From Ruminococcus sp. (GTDB lineage: Bacteria > Bacillota > Clostridia > Oscillospirales > Acutalibacteraceae): 64,000 nucleotides of DNA. Position 1 is the stretch's first letter; each line of letters starts with the position of its first letter. Where the stretch lies: contig JALELS010000014.1 in assembly GCA_022768065.1 (NCBI GenBank), positions 104,448-168,447 on the forward strand, written 5' to 3'. Shown piece by piece: positions 1 through 8,618 of the stretch. The notes under the pieces are model-generated. The model had not been told where the DNA came from, made no database searches, and was given only the letters and a program-made list of their open reading frames with translations. The translations under genes and the position numbers were made by a program.

Positions 1-1132
1 CGACAAGGATATAAACTTCGTCGGAGACCAAAACTTTTTTTGCTGTCTCTTCCGAGAACGGGATTCCCGAGCCGTCTTTGCACACTTCTATTTCGCCGCC
101 CGCCGAGCTGAATTTCACATCGACCTTATGAACGTCAATATCCGCTCCGCTGTAACCGAGTGCGCAGAGAATTCTGCCCCAGTTTGCGTCCGCTCCGAAC
201 ATAGCCGCCTTAACAAGAGACGAGCATATAACCGATTTTGCGCATATTTTTGCCGTCTTTTGGTCTGCGGCACCCGAAACTATACATTCGACAAGCTTTG
301 TTGCGCCCTCGCCGTCTTTTGCCATAAGCTTTACGAGTTTTTCGCAAATTGCCGCAAGCGCACAAGTAAAGGCTTTGTAATCTTCGTTTTCAGAGGTTAT
401 TCTCTCGTTGCCGCAAAGCCCCGACGCCAAAACAGCCACGGTATCGTTGGTTGATGTGTCGCCGTCTACGGAGAGCATATTAAAGCTATCCTTTACAACT
501 TCGAGAAGTGATTTTTTAAGCATTTCCGCCGAAATGTCTGCATCCGTTGTGATAAATGCGAGCATCGTTGCCATATTCGGGTGAATCATACCGCTGCCCT
601 TGGAAACAGCGCCTATACGGCATTTTTTACCGCCGAGAGAAAACTCGCAGGCAAATTCTTTTTTTACGGTGTCCGTGGTCATTATCGCATTTGCCGCAGA
701 ATCCGAGCCGTCCTTATTAAGGCCGGAAACGAGCTTCGGCATACCGTTTTTGATGGGCTCAAGGTCTATAGGCTGACCTATAACTCCGGTAGAGGCTACC
801 ACAATGTCGCTTTTTGAAATGCCGAGTGCGTCTGCGGTTATTTTGCACATTTCCTCCGCTTTTTCAACTCCGTCGGCATTGCAGGTATTGGCTATACCGC
901 TGTTGCAGACAATTGCACGCGCCTTACCGTCGCTTATATTTTCGCGTGTGACCGTTATGGGCGCTCCGCATACAAGGTTTTGTGTATAAACAGCCGCCGC
1001 GTCACATTCCTTTTCGCAGAAAATAAGCGCGAGGTCCTTTTTCTCCTTATTTTTACGGATTCCGCAATGAATTCCGTTTGCGGTAAATCCTTTCGGTGCG
1101 GCAACACCGCCGCCGATAAAACTTAATTCCAT
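1..1132 (-). CDS. argJ: Bifunctional glutamate N-acetyltransferase / amino-acid acetyltransferase ArgJ (3' end outside window)
   Basis: ArgJ moves the acetyl group from N-acetylornithine to glutamate, closing the acetyl cycle of arginine synthesis, and in many species also makes N-acetylglutamate from acetyl-CoA. The frame is absent from the ORF track because it runs off the left edge. I read it from the ATG at 1132 (MELSFIGGGV) through about 377 codons, so only a short C-terminal part is missing. The self-cleavage region HPNMATMLAF is visible, with the Thr that becomes the nucleophile of the beta subunit. The gene starts 28 bp after argC and is the last visible member of the operon; argB and argD would be expected just outside. 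Family assignment is firm. The presence of both activities is inferred from the family. Confidence 0.93.
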   Translation of the reverse strand, partial: MELSFIGGGVAAPKGFTANGIHCGIRKNKEKKDLALIFCEKECDAAAVYTQNLVCGAPITVTRENISDGKARAIVCNSGIANTCNADGVEKAEEMCKITADALGISKSDIVVASTGVIGQPIDLEPIKNGMPKLVSGLNKDGSDSAANAIMTTDTVKKEFACEFSLGGKKCRIGAVSKGSGMIHPNMATMLAFITTDADISAEMLKKSLLEVVKDSFNMLSVDGDTSTNDTVAVLASGLCGNERITSENEDYKAFTCALAAICEKLVKLMAKDGEGATKLVECIVSGAADQKTAKICAKSVICSSLVKAAMFGADANWGRILCALGYSGADIDVHKVDVKFSSAGGEIEVCKDGSGIPFSEETAKKVLVSDEVYILV

Positions 1133-1160
1133 TACAATTTACCTTTCGTTTTTATGATAA

Positions 1161-2093
1161 TTACAGTTCGAGGCCGTATTCCGGCGGCAAACCCATAACA
1201 AGATTCATACATTCAAGAGCCGCTCCGGACGCGCCCTTGCCGAGATTGTCGTAAAGAGCCATAAGAAGAAGTCTGTCGTCATTTCCGGCTACGGTGATAT
1301 CCATACTGTCAAGCTCCGCCTTTGAATTTGACGCGACAAAGCCGCCGTTATCAAAAGACTCTTTATATTTAACTATGTCAGAATTATATTTTGAGCGGTA
1401 AATAGATTTAACGTCATCTGCGGTCTTCCCGTCTTTGAGATCTGTTTTAAACACGGGAACCGTAACGAGCATACCGCTGAAATAATCGCAAACATACGGG
1501 CAAAAGATCGGCGTAACTGACAGACCCGAAATTTTACGCATTTCTTTGAGGTGCTTATGCTCCTGATTTAAAGCGTATTCACGGGGAGCAAAAAGCTCCT
1601 GTGCTTTTTCGTCACTTTCATACATAGCGATACCTTTTTTGCCGGCTCCGCTGTAACCCGAAACGGCGTGACAGATAAATCCATGATCGGGTGAAATAAT
1701 ACCCTCGTCCAAAAGAGGCTTTACAAGCGCTATAAATCCGCTCGCATAACAGCCCGGCGACGCTATACGCTTTGAAGAAGCCACGGTTTCAAATCCGTCT
1801 TTGAAAATTTCGGGGAAGCCGTAAGCCCACCCCTCGCTTGTACGGTGAGCGGTTGAGGTATCTATAATAACCGTGTTGTCATTTGTAACAAGCTCTGCCG
1901 CCTCGGTTGCCGCGGCGTCCGGAAGACAGAGAAAAGCTATATCGGCACTGTTGAGAGCTTCTTTTCTCGAATCCACGTCCTTGCGAAGTTCCTCGGGAAG
2001 AGTTAAAAGCTCAATATCGTCTCTTTTTTTCAGGCGGTCGAATATTTTAAGACCCGTAGTACCCTGACTGCCGTCTATAAATACTTTTTTCAT
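1161..2093 (-). CDS. argC: N-acetyl-gamma-glutamyl-phosphate reductase ArgC, short (type 2) form
   Basis: Catalyses NADPH-dependent reduction of N-acetylglutamyl phosphate to the semialdehyde in arginine synthesis. The N-terminus KVFIDGSQGTTG is the nucleotide-binding loop, LCLPDAAA follows, and SPGCYASG carries the active-site Cys. At about 310 residues, with the FIDG..GTTGLKI start, it matches the shorter type 2 ArgC lineage rather than the roughly 345-residue form usual in Firmicutes. The ORF can also start at 2102 (MVIMKK). I chose the ATG at 2093 because homologues begin MKKVFIDG, but the ribosome site (GAAAGG) does not decide between them. It lies between argH and argJ on the same strand. 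Confidence 0.92.
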   Translation of the reverse strand: MKKVFIDGSQGTTGLKIFDRLKKRDDIELLTLPEELRKDVDSRKEALNSADIAFLCLPDAAATEAAELVTNDNTVIIDTSTAHRTSEGWAYGFPEIFKDGFETVASSKRIASPGCYASGFIALVKPLLDEGIISPDHGFICHAVSGYSGAGKKGIAMYESDEKAQELFAPREYALNQEHKHLKEMRKISGLSVTPIFCPYVCDYFSGMLVTVPVFKTDLKDGKTADDVKSIYRSKYNSDIVKYKESFDNGGFVASNSKAELDSMDITVAGNDDRLLLMALYDNLGKGASGAALECMNLVMGLPPEYGLEL

Positions 2094-2249
2094 AATCACC
2101 ATAGCCTTTCAAGCAACAAACAGTTCATTAAAAATCACCCTATATTCTATGGAGCCTTAACAGGCGCAACCGGTGATTTCCGCCGTCTCAAAATTATGCC
2201 GCAGGCAAATTTTGAGGGCAATATAATTTAAAAAGTGTAACTTTTCACA

Positions 2250-3632
2250 CTATTTGTCTTGTTCTTTCAATATTTTTTCTATTCTCTTTGCCTCTTTCAG
2301 CACGTTCTGCGGTGCCGGTCCGCCGAGTGAAGTCCTGCCGTTTACACACTTGTCGAGATTTATGGCGTCATAAACGCCGTCATCAAACAAATCGCATATC
2401 TTTTTGTACTCTTCAAGAGGCAATGTCTCAAGCGTAAGACCCTTTTTAATGCAGAGAGCCACTATTTCACCTGTGGCCTTATATGCGTCACGGAACGGCA
2501 ATCCCTTGCCGACGAGATAATCGGCACAGTCGGTAGCGTTGATAAATCCGCCTGCCGCGGCTTTACGCATATTTTCGGGAAGAGCCGTCATTGTGTCAAG
2601 CATTGGGATAAATGTGGTAAGGCAGATTTTAACGGTGTCAAAGGCGTCAAATATGGCTTCCTTATCCTCCTGCATATCCTTGTTATAAGCGAGCGGCAAG
2701 CCTTTCATCATTGTCAGAAGCGTCATAAGATCGCCGAAAACACGACCGGTTTTGCCGCGGATAAGCTCGGTTATGTCTGGATTTTTCTTTTGCGGCATTA
2801 TTGACGAGCCGGTTGAAAAAGCGTCGTCAAGCTCAACGAATTTGAACTCCCACGAGCACCAGAGGATTATCTCCTCGGAAAAACGCGAAAGATGAACCAT
2901 AAGTATTGACAAAGCGGAGGCAAGCTCCATACAAAAGTCCCTGTCCGATACGCCGTCAAGCGAATTGAGCATAGGTCCCGTAAAACCGAGCGCCTCGGCT
3001 GTCATTTCACGGTCGGTATTATATGTTGTTCCGGCAAGCGCACATGAGCCGAGCGGGCAGTAATTCATTCTTCTCTGCGCGTCGGCAATACGTTCGCGGT
3101 CGCGCAGAAGCATTTCGGCATACGCCAAAAGATGATGCCCGAATGTTATGGGCTGGGCGCGCTGCATATGAGTGTAGCCGGGCATAACGGCGTCTGCATA
3201 CTTTTCAGCCTTTTCGCAGAGTACCCTTATAAGATCGGTGACAAGCGAATAAACGCTGTCGCACTCGCGGCGCAAATACAGCCTTACGTCAAGAGCTACC
3301 TGGTCGTTTCTGCTGCGAGCGGTATGAAGTCTTTTACCTGCCGAGCCTACGCGCTTTGTGAGTTCGCCCTCAACAAAGGTATGTATATCCTCTGCATTCG
3401 GGTCTATTTCCAACGTGCCGTTTTCGATTTCCGCCTTAATAGCTTTTAATCCGTCAACAATTTTTGAAAGGTCTTCCGCCGATATGATATTTTGCGCGCA
3501 AAGCATAGTCGCGTGTGCAATACTGCCGTCTATATCGTCCTTATACATTCTGCTGTCAAACGCTATTGACGAATTAAAATCGTTGGTTTTTGGGTCTAAA
3601 GCCTTTTGAAATCTACCCTGCCAAAGCTGCAT
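2250..3632 (-). CDS. argH: Argininosuccinate lyase
   Basis: Splits argininosuccinate into arginine and fumarate, the last step of arginine synthesis. It belongs to the fumarase/aspartase superfamily, shown by the signature GSSIMPQKKNPD and the N-terminal LWQGRF and TARSRNDQ motifs. The length, about 460 residues, is normal for a homotetrameric ArgH. I set the start at the ATG at 3632 (MQLWQGRF), preceded by a GGAG site, rather than the upstream in-frame start at 3656. It is co-oriented with argG 85 bp upstream and followed by argC after about 150 bp that hold no clear feature. Confidence 0.96.
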   Translation of the reverse strand: MQLWQGRFQKALDPKTNDFNSSIAFDSRMYKDDIDGSIAHATMLCAQNIISAEDLSKIVDGLKAIKAEIENGTLEIDPNAEDIHTFVEGELTKRVGSAGKRLHTARSRNDQVALDVRLYLRRECDSVYSLVTDLIRVLCEKAEKYADAVMPGYTHMQRAQPITFGHHLLAYAEMLLRDRERIADAQRRMNYCPLGSCALAGTTYNTDREMTAEALGFTGPMLNSLDGVSDRDFCMELASALSILMVHLSRFSEEIILWCSWEFKFVELDDAFSTGSSIMPQKKNPDITELIRGKTGRVFGDLMTLLTMMKGLPLAYNKDMQEDKEAIFDAFDTVKICLTTFIPMLDTMTALPENMRKAAAGGFINATDCADYLVGKGLPFRDAYKATGEIVALCIKKGLTLETLPLEEYKKICDLFDDGVYDAINLDKCVNGRTSLGGPAPQNVLKEAKRIEKILKEQDK

Positions 3633-3659
3633 TTTTCTACTCCTATCAAATACCACACA

Positions 3660-3689
3660 GCGACAAGAGACATAAATATCTCTTGTCGC
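3660..3689 (-). promoter_or_regulatory. Perfect intercistronic hairpin between argG and argH
   Basis: GCGACAAGAGA is followed after 8 bases by TCTCTTGTCGC, an 11-bp perfect inverted repeat in the argG-argH spacer. No U-run follows it, so it is not a classic terminator. It could stabilise or process the mRNA between the two cistrons; that role is inferred. Confidence 0.55.
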
Positions 3690-3740
3690 ACGGGGTAGTG
3701 CTAAGCACTGTTGTTTATTTTTTCAAGCGGTTTACAATGA

Positions 3741-4979
3741 TTATTTGTTATCTCTCTTTGCGTCAAGTAACGCTTTTACCTTTGTGGGAAGCCCGAAGAG
3801 GTTGATAAATCCGGTAGCGTCGGTCTGATCATATGCGCCGCCGTCGTCGCCGAACGATGCAACATTTTCATCATAGAGAGTGTACGGTGAAGTTATGCCT
3901 GCGTTTATAACGTTGCCCTTATAGAGCTTAAGCTTAACGTCGCCGGTTACGGTCTGCTGAGTGTTGTCAACAAAAGCCGCAAGAGCTTCGCGAAGAGGTG
4001 AGAACCATTTGCCGTTGTATACGAGCTCGCCGTACTTCTGGGCAACAAGCTTTTTATAGTGAGATGTGTCGCGGTCAAGGGTTATCATTTCAAGAAGTTC
4101 ATGAGCCTTATAGAGGATTGTTCCGCCGGGAGTCTCATAAACGCCGCGTGATTTCATACCGACAAGACGGTTCTCGACTATGTCAAGAAGTCCTATACCG
4201 TTTGCACCGCCGAGAGCGTTGAGCTTTTCAACAAGGGAAACAGCGTCAAGTTCTTCGCCGTCAACCGCTGTGGGAACGCCCTTTTCAAAATGGATTGTAA
4301 CATATGTAGGCTCATCGGGAGCTTTTTCGGGAGAAACTCCGAGCTCAAGGAAGCCGTCTTTATTATACTGCGGCTCGTTTGCCGGATTTTCAAGGTCAAG
4401 TCCCTCATGAGAGAGATGCCATACGTTTTTATCTTTTGAGTAATTGGTTTCACGGTTGATTTTAAGCGGAATCTGATGAGCCTCGGCGTAGTCTATTTCT
4501 TCATCACGTGATTTGATGTCCCATTCACGCCAGGGAGCTATAATCTCCATCTCGGGAGCGAGCGCTTTAAGAGCAAGCTCAAAACGAACCTGATCGTTGC
4601 CTTTACCCGTGCAGCCGTGGCAAATAGCGTCAGCGCCCTCTTTTTTGGCTATATCGGCAAGGCCCTTTGCGATGCAGGGACGAGCATGCGATGTGCCGAG
4701 AAGATACTCTTCATACTCGGCGCCAGCTTTAAGGCAAGGCCAGATATAGTTTTCGATATAATCCTTTTTAAGGTCGAGAACATAGAGCTTTGAAGCGCCT
4801 GTCTTGAGAGCTTTCTCTTCGAGGCCGTCGAGCTCGGTACCCTGACCTACGTCGCCGGAAACCGCTATAACTTCGCAGTTATTGTAATTTTCTTTAAGCC
4901 ACGGAATGATGATTGAAGTATCAAGTCCGCCGGAATAAGCGAGTACGACTTTTTTGATGTCTTTTTTATCCTTTTTCAT
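3741..4979 (-). CDS. argG: Argininosuccinate synthase
   Basis: Joins citrulline and aspartate with ATP to give argininosuccinate. The N-terminal PP-loop AYSGGLDTS binds ATP, and the [14 protein letters not shown] and SPEKAP regions are typical of the family. The length is 412 residues, as expected. The start at 4979 has GGAGG seven bases upstream. As the first gene of the operon it follows a TTGATT-N16-TATAAT promoter flanked by ArgR-like boxes, so arginine-dependent repression is likely. The order argG-argH-argC-argJ puts the last two pathway steps first. Confidence 0.97.
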   Translation of the reverse strand: MKKDKKDIKKVVLAYSGGLDTSIIIPWLKENYNNCEVIAVSGDVGQGTELDGLEEKALKTGASKLYVLDLKKDYIENYIWPCLKAGAEYEEYLLGTSHARPCIAKGLADIAKKEGADAICHGCTGKGNDQVRFELALKALAPEMEIIAPWREWDIKSRDEEIDYAEAHQIPLKINRETNYSKDKNVWHLSHEGLDLENPANEPQYNKDGFLELGVSPEKAPDEPTYVTIHFEKGVPTAVDGEELDAVSLVEKLNALGGANGIGLLDIVENRLVGMKSRGVYETPGGTILYKAHELLEMITLDRDTSHYKKLVAQKYGELVYNGKWFSPLREALAAFVDNTQQTVTGDVKLKLYKGNVINAGITSPYTLYDENVASFGDDGGAYDQTDATGFINLFGLPTKVKALLDAKRDNK

Positions 4980-5031
4980 AAATGTTACCTCCGAGCATCG
5001 GCAAAAGCCTTTGATTTTTGATTACGAAGAG

Positions 5032-5059
5032 ATTATACACCAATTACATTTAAAATCAA
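5032..5059 (-). promoter_or_regulatory. Sigma-A promoter of the arg operon
   Basis: On the minus strand TTGATT (5054-5059) is separated by 16 bases from a perfect TATAAT (5032-5037), about 50 bp before the argG start. The ArgR-like box at 5068-5081 abuts its upstream side. Confidence 0.75.
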
Positions 5060-5067
5060 GTGTTTTT

Positions 5068-5175
5068 TGCATAAATATTCAAGTTTTATGTATATTTGTG
5101 CGATATAACGACATAAATATACATTATCCGCCCTGTTTTATGCAACATTTAACCCAATTTATGAATTTTTATGCA
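5068..5175. promoter_or_regulatory. ArgR-type operator cluster upstream of argG
   Basis: TGCATAAATATTCA (5068-5081) and TGAATTTTTATGCA (5162-5175) both fit the 14-bp ARG-box pattern TGNAT-A/T4-ATNCA. Between them TGTATATTTGTG (5090-5101) and CATAAATATACA (5113-5124) form a further inverted repeat. The spacing suggests cooperative ArgR binding and perhaps looping over the promoter. No argR gene lies in the window. Confidence 0.6.
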
Positions 5176-5183
5176 AAAACTAA

Positions 5184-5209
5184 AGCCGAGCGAGAAATTT
5201 CGCCCGGCT
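5184..5209 (-). terminator. Terminator of the metallophosphoesterase gene
   Basis: AGCCGGGCGAAATTTCTCGCTCGGCT on the minus strand is a GC-rich stem followed by TTTAGTTTTTG. It sits just after the stop of the phosphoesterase and ahead of the arg promoter region. Confidence 0.6.
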
Positions 5210-5215
5210 CAGCCG

Positions 5216-6433
5216 TTATTTTTGGTTATTTTTAAGCGCCTTTTTCTTCTTGGACTTTTTAACTCCGAGTGTTATAAACGCTGCTGCCAAAACAATTACC
5301 ACCGCACCGGCAGTAAAAGCCGCAACCTTGATATTATGCGTATATTGACCCTCGTAATATCTCGCCTTGTTTGAGCTTTTATCGCCGACAAGGTCCTTAT
5401 AATACATCATATAAGTGCTGTAATCGAGAGTGTTTTCGTCAATATCTATAACGCGTGTACCGTGGAGCGGTCCGTCACCGTAAATATAAAATCCGACGCC
5501 GCTCGTATGCACCATATCGATGCCCTCGTATGTACCCGAAAAGTCATTATTATGGTCATGGCCGAAAAATGCCGCTTTAATATCACCCTGCTGTTTCCAA
5601 GCGTCAAATTCGCCGCCGTTTACCTTTGCGGGGCACGGTCCCTCGTCAAGGTGACCGCTTGCAATGTCCGTATTGAGCACATAATATTTGCCGTCTTTTT
5701 GCACGGCGCCGTCGGTACCCTTCGGGACTTCCTTTAAAAGCTCATATATTTCGGGAACGGGTATATGCTGGAAAAGGAGCGACGGCATGGGCACTCCGCC
5801 GTTTTCAGCCTTTAAGGCGTCACTCGTTTTTTTGTACCAATCAAGCTGATCCTCTTCGACGTGAGCATAACCGCCGTTTTCTTTATCATATGTACCGGAA
5901 TCTATAAACCAAAGATTAAAGACGTTCTTTGTACCGTCCGAGCTTTTTATAGGAAGATTGTAGTTACCGCACCCGGTCATATCTTCACCTGCCGAAGCGA
6001 GGCAACCGGGCAAAGACTTATAGACATCCATCTGAAATTCTTTAGAAACTTTACCCTCGTCATCGTGATTCCCGTATACTATGGCAAAAGGGATATTCCG
6101 CGATGTAACAGGCTCCATAATCTGCCTGATTGCCTTTTCAACGCGCTTTTTGCTCTTATAGAGCACGGGCGACGGTCCGTGGATATTATCGCCGGTAAAC
6201 ACGATAAGGTCGGGATTTGCTTCTTCAATAGAAGCGTTCATAAGTTCAATTGTCTCTTCACACGGATTTACAACATCCTGCGGATCGGCAATTATAAGTA
6301 TACGAAATTTTCCGTCTTTGAATTTAAGCGTAGTGTCATCCCCCGTTTCGGCAAAACTCTGAATTGCAAAGCACGGCGAAATCACCGAAAAGCAAAGAAT
6401 TACCGATAAAATAATGTTTAATACCTTTTTCAT
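5216..6433 (-). CDS. Secreted, membrane-tethered calcineurin-like metallophosphoesterase
   Basis: A dinuclear-metal phosphoesterase of the calcineurin superfamily, most like the purple-acid-phosphatase/Icc type. The metal motifs appear in order: IIADPQD, FTGDNIHG, YGNHDDEG and FFGHDHNND. A signal peptide (KKVLNIILSVILCF...) starts at the ATG at 6433, which has GGGAGG upstream; the ORF-track start at 6469 is too early. Near the C-terminus a hydrophobic segment (AAFTAGAVVIVLAAAFITLG) is followed by a Lys-rich tail, so the enzyme domain should face outside and stay tethered. The substrate cannot be told from sequence. It appears monocistronic. Confidence 0.88.
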   Translation of the reverse strand: MKKVLNIILSVILCFSVISPCFAIQSFAETGDDTTLKFKDGKFRILIIADPQDVVNPCEETIELMNASIEEANPDLIVFTGDNIHGPSPVLYKSKKRVEKAIRQIMEPVTSRNIPFAIVYGNHDDEGKVSKEFQMDVYKSLPGCLASAGEDMTGCGNYNLPIKSSDGTKNVFNLWFIDSGTYDKENGGYAHVEEDQLDWYKKTSDALKAENGGVPMPSLLFQHIPVPEIYELLKEVPKGTDGAVQKDGKYYVLNTDIASGHLDEGPCPAKVNGGEFDAWKQQGDIKAAFFGHDHNNDFSGTYEGIDMVHTSGVGFYIYGDGPLHGTRVIDIDENTLDYSTYMMYYKDLVGDKSSNKARYYEGQYTHNIKVAAFTAGAVVIVLAAAFITLGVKKSKKKKALKNNQK

Positions 6434-6584
6434 ATTTTCCTCCCAATGCCTGTACCATCTTTGATACATTCTCCTGCAAAAACAAATAACGCCGCCGCAG
6501 AAATTATTACGGCAAAACAGTATATAAAATAATATGCCGTTTTGAACAATAAAATCAGCGAAGGCTTTTAATTTTTGTCTAACT

Positions 6585-6613
6585 ATTCTAACATTGAGAG
6601 AATTTTAATTCAA
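6585..6613 (-). promoter_or_regulatory. Candidate promoter of the metallophosphoesterase gene
   Basis: Minus-strand TTGAAT (6608-6613), 17 bases, TAGAAT (6585-6590). It would give a leader of about 145 nt. The match is moderate and the leader shows no strong structure. Confidence 0.4.
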
Positions 6614-6700
6614 CAGAAAAAGTTCACAATAAAGCGGTACTTTTTTCGACAGATTGAGCACCGAAAAGCGCGCCCCCGTCTTAATACCGTTATTGTACAC

Positions 6701-7438
6701 TTAAGTTTCGCCTTTTTTCAGAGATTTTATATACTCTGTATCCTTTTTTGAAAGTTTAGCCGACGAGAGAAGTTCGGGGCGCTTCAAAAGCGTTGTTTCA
6801 AGCGCTTTTTCGTGACGCCACTTATCAATATTTGCGTGGTGCCCCGATAAAAGTATATCGGGAACCTTTACCCCGTGCCATTCATACGGTCTTGTATACT
6901 GCGGATATTCCAAAAGTCCGTTGTAATGACTTTCAAGCTCCTTTGCCTCGTCATTCGGCAGGACGTTATCAATCATACGCGAAATACTGTCGGCAAGTAC
7001 AAGTGCAGGCAGTTCACCGCCGGTCAGAACATAATCGCCTATTGAAATCTCTTCATCGACTATCTCGTCGAGGATTCTCTGATCCACACCCTCATAATGA
7101 CCGCAAAGCAGCACAATATGGTCTGTAAGGGCGAGTTCCTTTACTCTCTGCTGAGTCAAAGTTTTGCCCTGCGGCGACATATATATGAGATGCGGCTTTT
7201 TTTCTTCGTCGCCGTAAAGGCTCTTATAGCAGTCATATATGGGCTGAGGGCCCATCAGCATACCCATTCCGCCGCCGTACGGCGCGTCATCTACGCGGTT
7301 GTGTTTATCAAGTGTAAAGTCCCTTATGTTTACACAGTTTATCTCTACATATCCGTTTTTTCGTGCTCTGCCTATAATACTTTCGGACAGCACCGACTCG
7401 CACATTTCGGGGAAAAGCGTCATTATATCTATTTTCAT
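6701..7438 (-). CDS. trmD: tRNA (guanine37-N1)-methyltransferase TrmD
   Basis: Methylates G37 of tRNAs reading CNN codons with SAM, preventing +1 frameshifts. The trefoil-knot SPOUT motifs LLCGHYEGVD and EISIGDYVLTGGELPAL are present, and the length of 245 residues is typical. The start at 7438 (MKIDIMTLFPEM) overlaps the rimM stop as ATGA, so the two are translationally coupled. It is the last gene of the ylxM-ffh-rpsP-khpA-rimM-trmD operon. rplS, which often follows trmD, is not here. Confidence 0.97.
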   Translation of the reverse strand: MKIDIMTLFPEMCESVLSESIIGRARKNGYVEINCVNIRDFTLDKHNRVDDAPYGGGMGMLMGPQPIYDCYKSLYGDEEKKPHLIYMSPQGKTLTQQRVKELALTDHIVLLCGHYEGVDQRILDEIVDEEISIGDYVLTGGELPALVLADSISRMIDNVLPNDEAKELESHYNGLLEYPQYTRPYEWHGVKVPDILLSGHHANIDKWRHEKALETTLLKRPELLSSAKLSKKDTEYIKSLKKGET

Positions 7439-7977
7439 TCTCCGTCCTCCCTTATAACGCACTCGTCCGAGAAAAGCCCCTTGAGCGGACGGAGATACAC
7501 TTTTTCGTTTTCGACATCAAGCTTAACTACCACTAAGGGAATTACGGGAACCAACGTCTCTTTTCCGTTTTTATCTTTTACCGACCAAACGTCGTTTGCA
7601 ACGCCCTTAATAACATCGGTAACGGTTCCGTACAGGATATCGGTATTATCCGCGTCGTACACGGAGCAGCCGATTACGTCCCCAACGAACGCTTTACCGC
7701 TGTCAAGTGAAACATCTTTACGGTCAAAATACAATATTTTGCCGCGATAACGCTCGGCATCCTCAATACTGAGTACACCCTGCAGCTTTAACAGCGCTAT
7801 ATTTTTATGAGGGCGCACGGAAACAACGCCGACCGCCTGCCTGCCGTCGGCATTAAGATACAATGTTTTGATTTTTTTCAGGAAGTCTGCGCCGTCGCAC
7901 CATACGTCAAAGCGCATTTCGCCCCTGACGCCGTGCATACCTACCACTTTGCCTGCCTCAAGAAATTGTTTTAACAT
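7435..7977 (-). CDS. rimM: 16S rRNA processing protein RimM
   Basis: Assists maturation of the 30S head by binding S19. It has an N-terminal RimM beta-barrel (EAGKVVGMHGVRGEMRF) and a C-terminal PRC-barrel domain (DVIGCSVYD ... VWSVKDKNGKETLVPVI). Its length of 180 residues is normal. It lies between khpA and trmD and shares the ATGA overlap with trmD. A hairpin with a weak T-tract precedes it and may lower its expression relative to rpsP. Confidence 0.95.
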   Translation of the reverse strand: MLKQFLEAGKVVGMHGVRGEMRFDVWCDGADFLKKIKTLYLNADGRQAVGVVSVRPHKNIALLKLQGVLSIEDAERYRGKILYFDRKDVSLDSGKAFVGDVIGCSVYDADNTDILYGTVTDVIKGVANDVWSVKDKNGKETLVPVIPLVVVKLDVENEKVYLRPLKGLFSDECVIREDGE

Positions 7978-8018
7978 AAATTCACCGATTACCGTTTTAA
8001 AACGGCACTAAATAAAAT

Positions 8019-8047
8019 GAGTACAAGAGGAAACTCCCCCTGTACTC
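8019..8047 (-). terminator. Attenuating hairpin between khpA and rimM
   Basis: GAGTACA...TGTACTC with an inner GGGGAG/CTCC pairing forms a long stem, followed on the minus strand by ATTTTATTT. It may act as a partial terminator that sets rpsP-khpA above rimM-trmD. Strength is not known. Confidence 0.5.
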
Positions 8048-8055
8048 GTTTACTG

Positions 8056-8289
8056 TCAGTCGATCTCAACCTGAACTCTTGTGCCGTCTTTTGTGGCGCG
8101 AGCCTTAACAACGGTTCTGATAGCCTTGGCTATTCTGCCCTGCTTGCCTATAACTCTGCCCATATCATTTTCGGCAACGTGAAGGTGATATACCGTAACG
8201 CCTCTGTCATCAGGCTCATCTGCCGTAACGGAAACCGAAGCCGGATCATCAACGAGTCCCTTAGCGATCTGTTCGAGAAGTTCTTTCAA
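8056..8289 (-). CDS. khpA: Small KH-domain RNA-binding protein KhpA
   Basis: A 77-residue single KH domain with the GxxG loop VIGKQGRIAKAIR. In Firmicutes this protein (KhpA/YlqC) pairs with KhpB/Jag and binds RNA, affecting cell division and envelope gene expression. The start is TTG at 8289 with AGGAGG nine bases upstream. It sits between rpsP and rimM, its usual place. Confidence 0.92.
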   Translation of the reverse strand: MKELLEQIAKGLVDDPASVSVTADEPDDRGVTVYHLHVAENDMGRVIGKQGRIAKAIRTVVKARATKDGTRVQVEID

Positions 8290-8304
8290 CTAAAAGACCT
8301 CCTA

Positions 8305-8550
8305 TTATTTAATGATTCCGCTCTGCTTTAATACAGATTTAGCGGTCTCTGTGGGCTGAGCGCCGTTTTTGAGCCACTGCTCTGCCTTTTCAGCGTCAAT
8401 CTTGATCTCTGCCGGAGACTTCATAGGATCAAAAGTACCTATCTCTTCGATAAATCTGCCGTCACGCGGAGCTCTTGAATCTGCAACAACTACACGATAG
8501 AAAGGAGCCTTTTTAGCGCCTACACGACGAAGTCTGATTTTTACTGCCAT
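8305..8550 (-). CDS. rpsP: 30S ribosomal protein S16
   Basis: Ribosomal protein S16, needed for 30S assembly. [19 protein letters not shown] is the family N-terminus, so I place the start at 8550 with a GGAGG site just upstream, not at the track start 8565. The length is 81 residues. It follows ffh by about 70 bp, the standard order in Firmicutes. Confidence 0.97.
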   Translation of the reverse strand: MAVKIRLRRVGAKKAPFYRVVVADSRAPRDGRFIEEIGTFDPMKSPAEIKIDAEKAEQWLKNGAQPTETAKSVLKQSGIIK

Positions 8551-8618
8551 TGTTTTTTCCTCCAAGTATATAATAATTAAATTTATAAACTACACTTATA
8601 AAGTGCGATTAACAAAAA

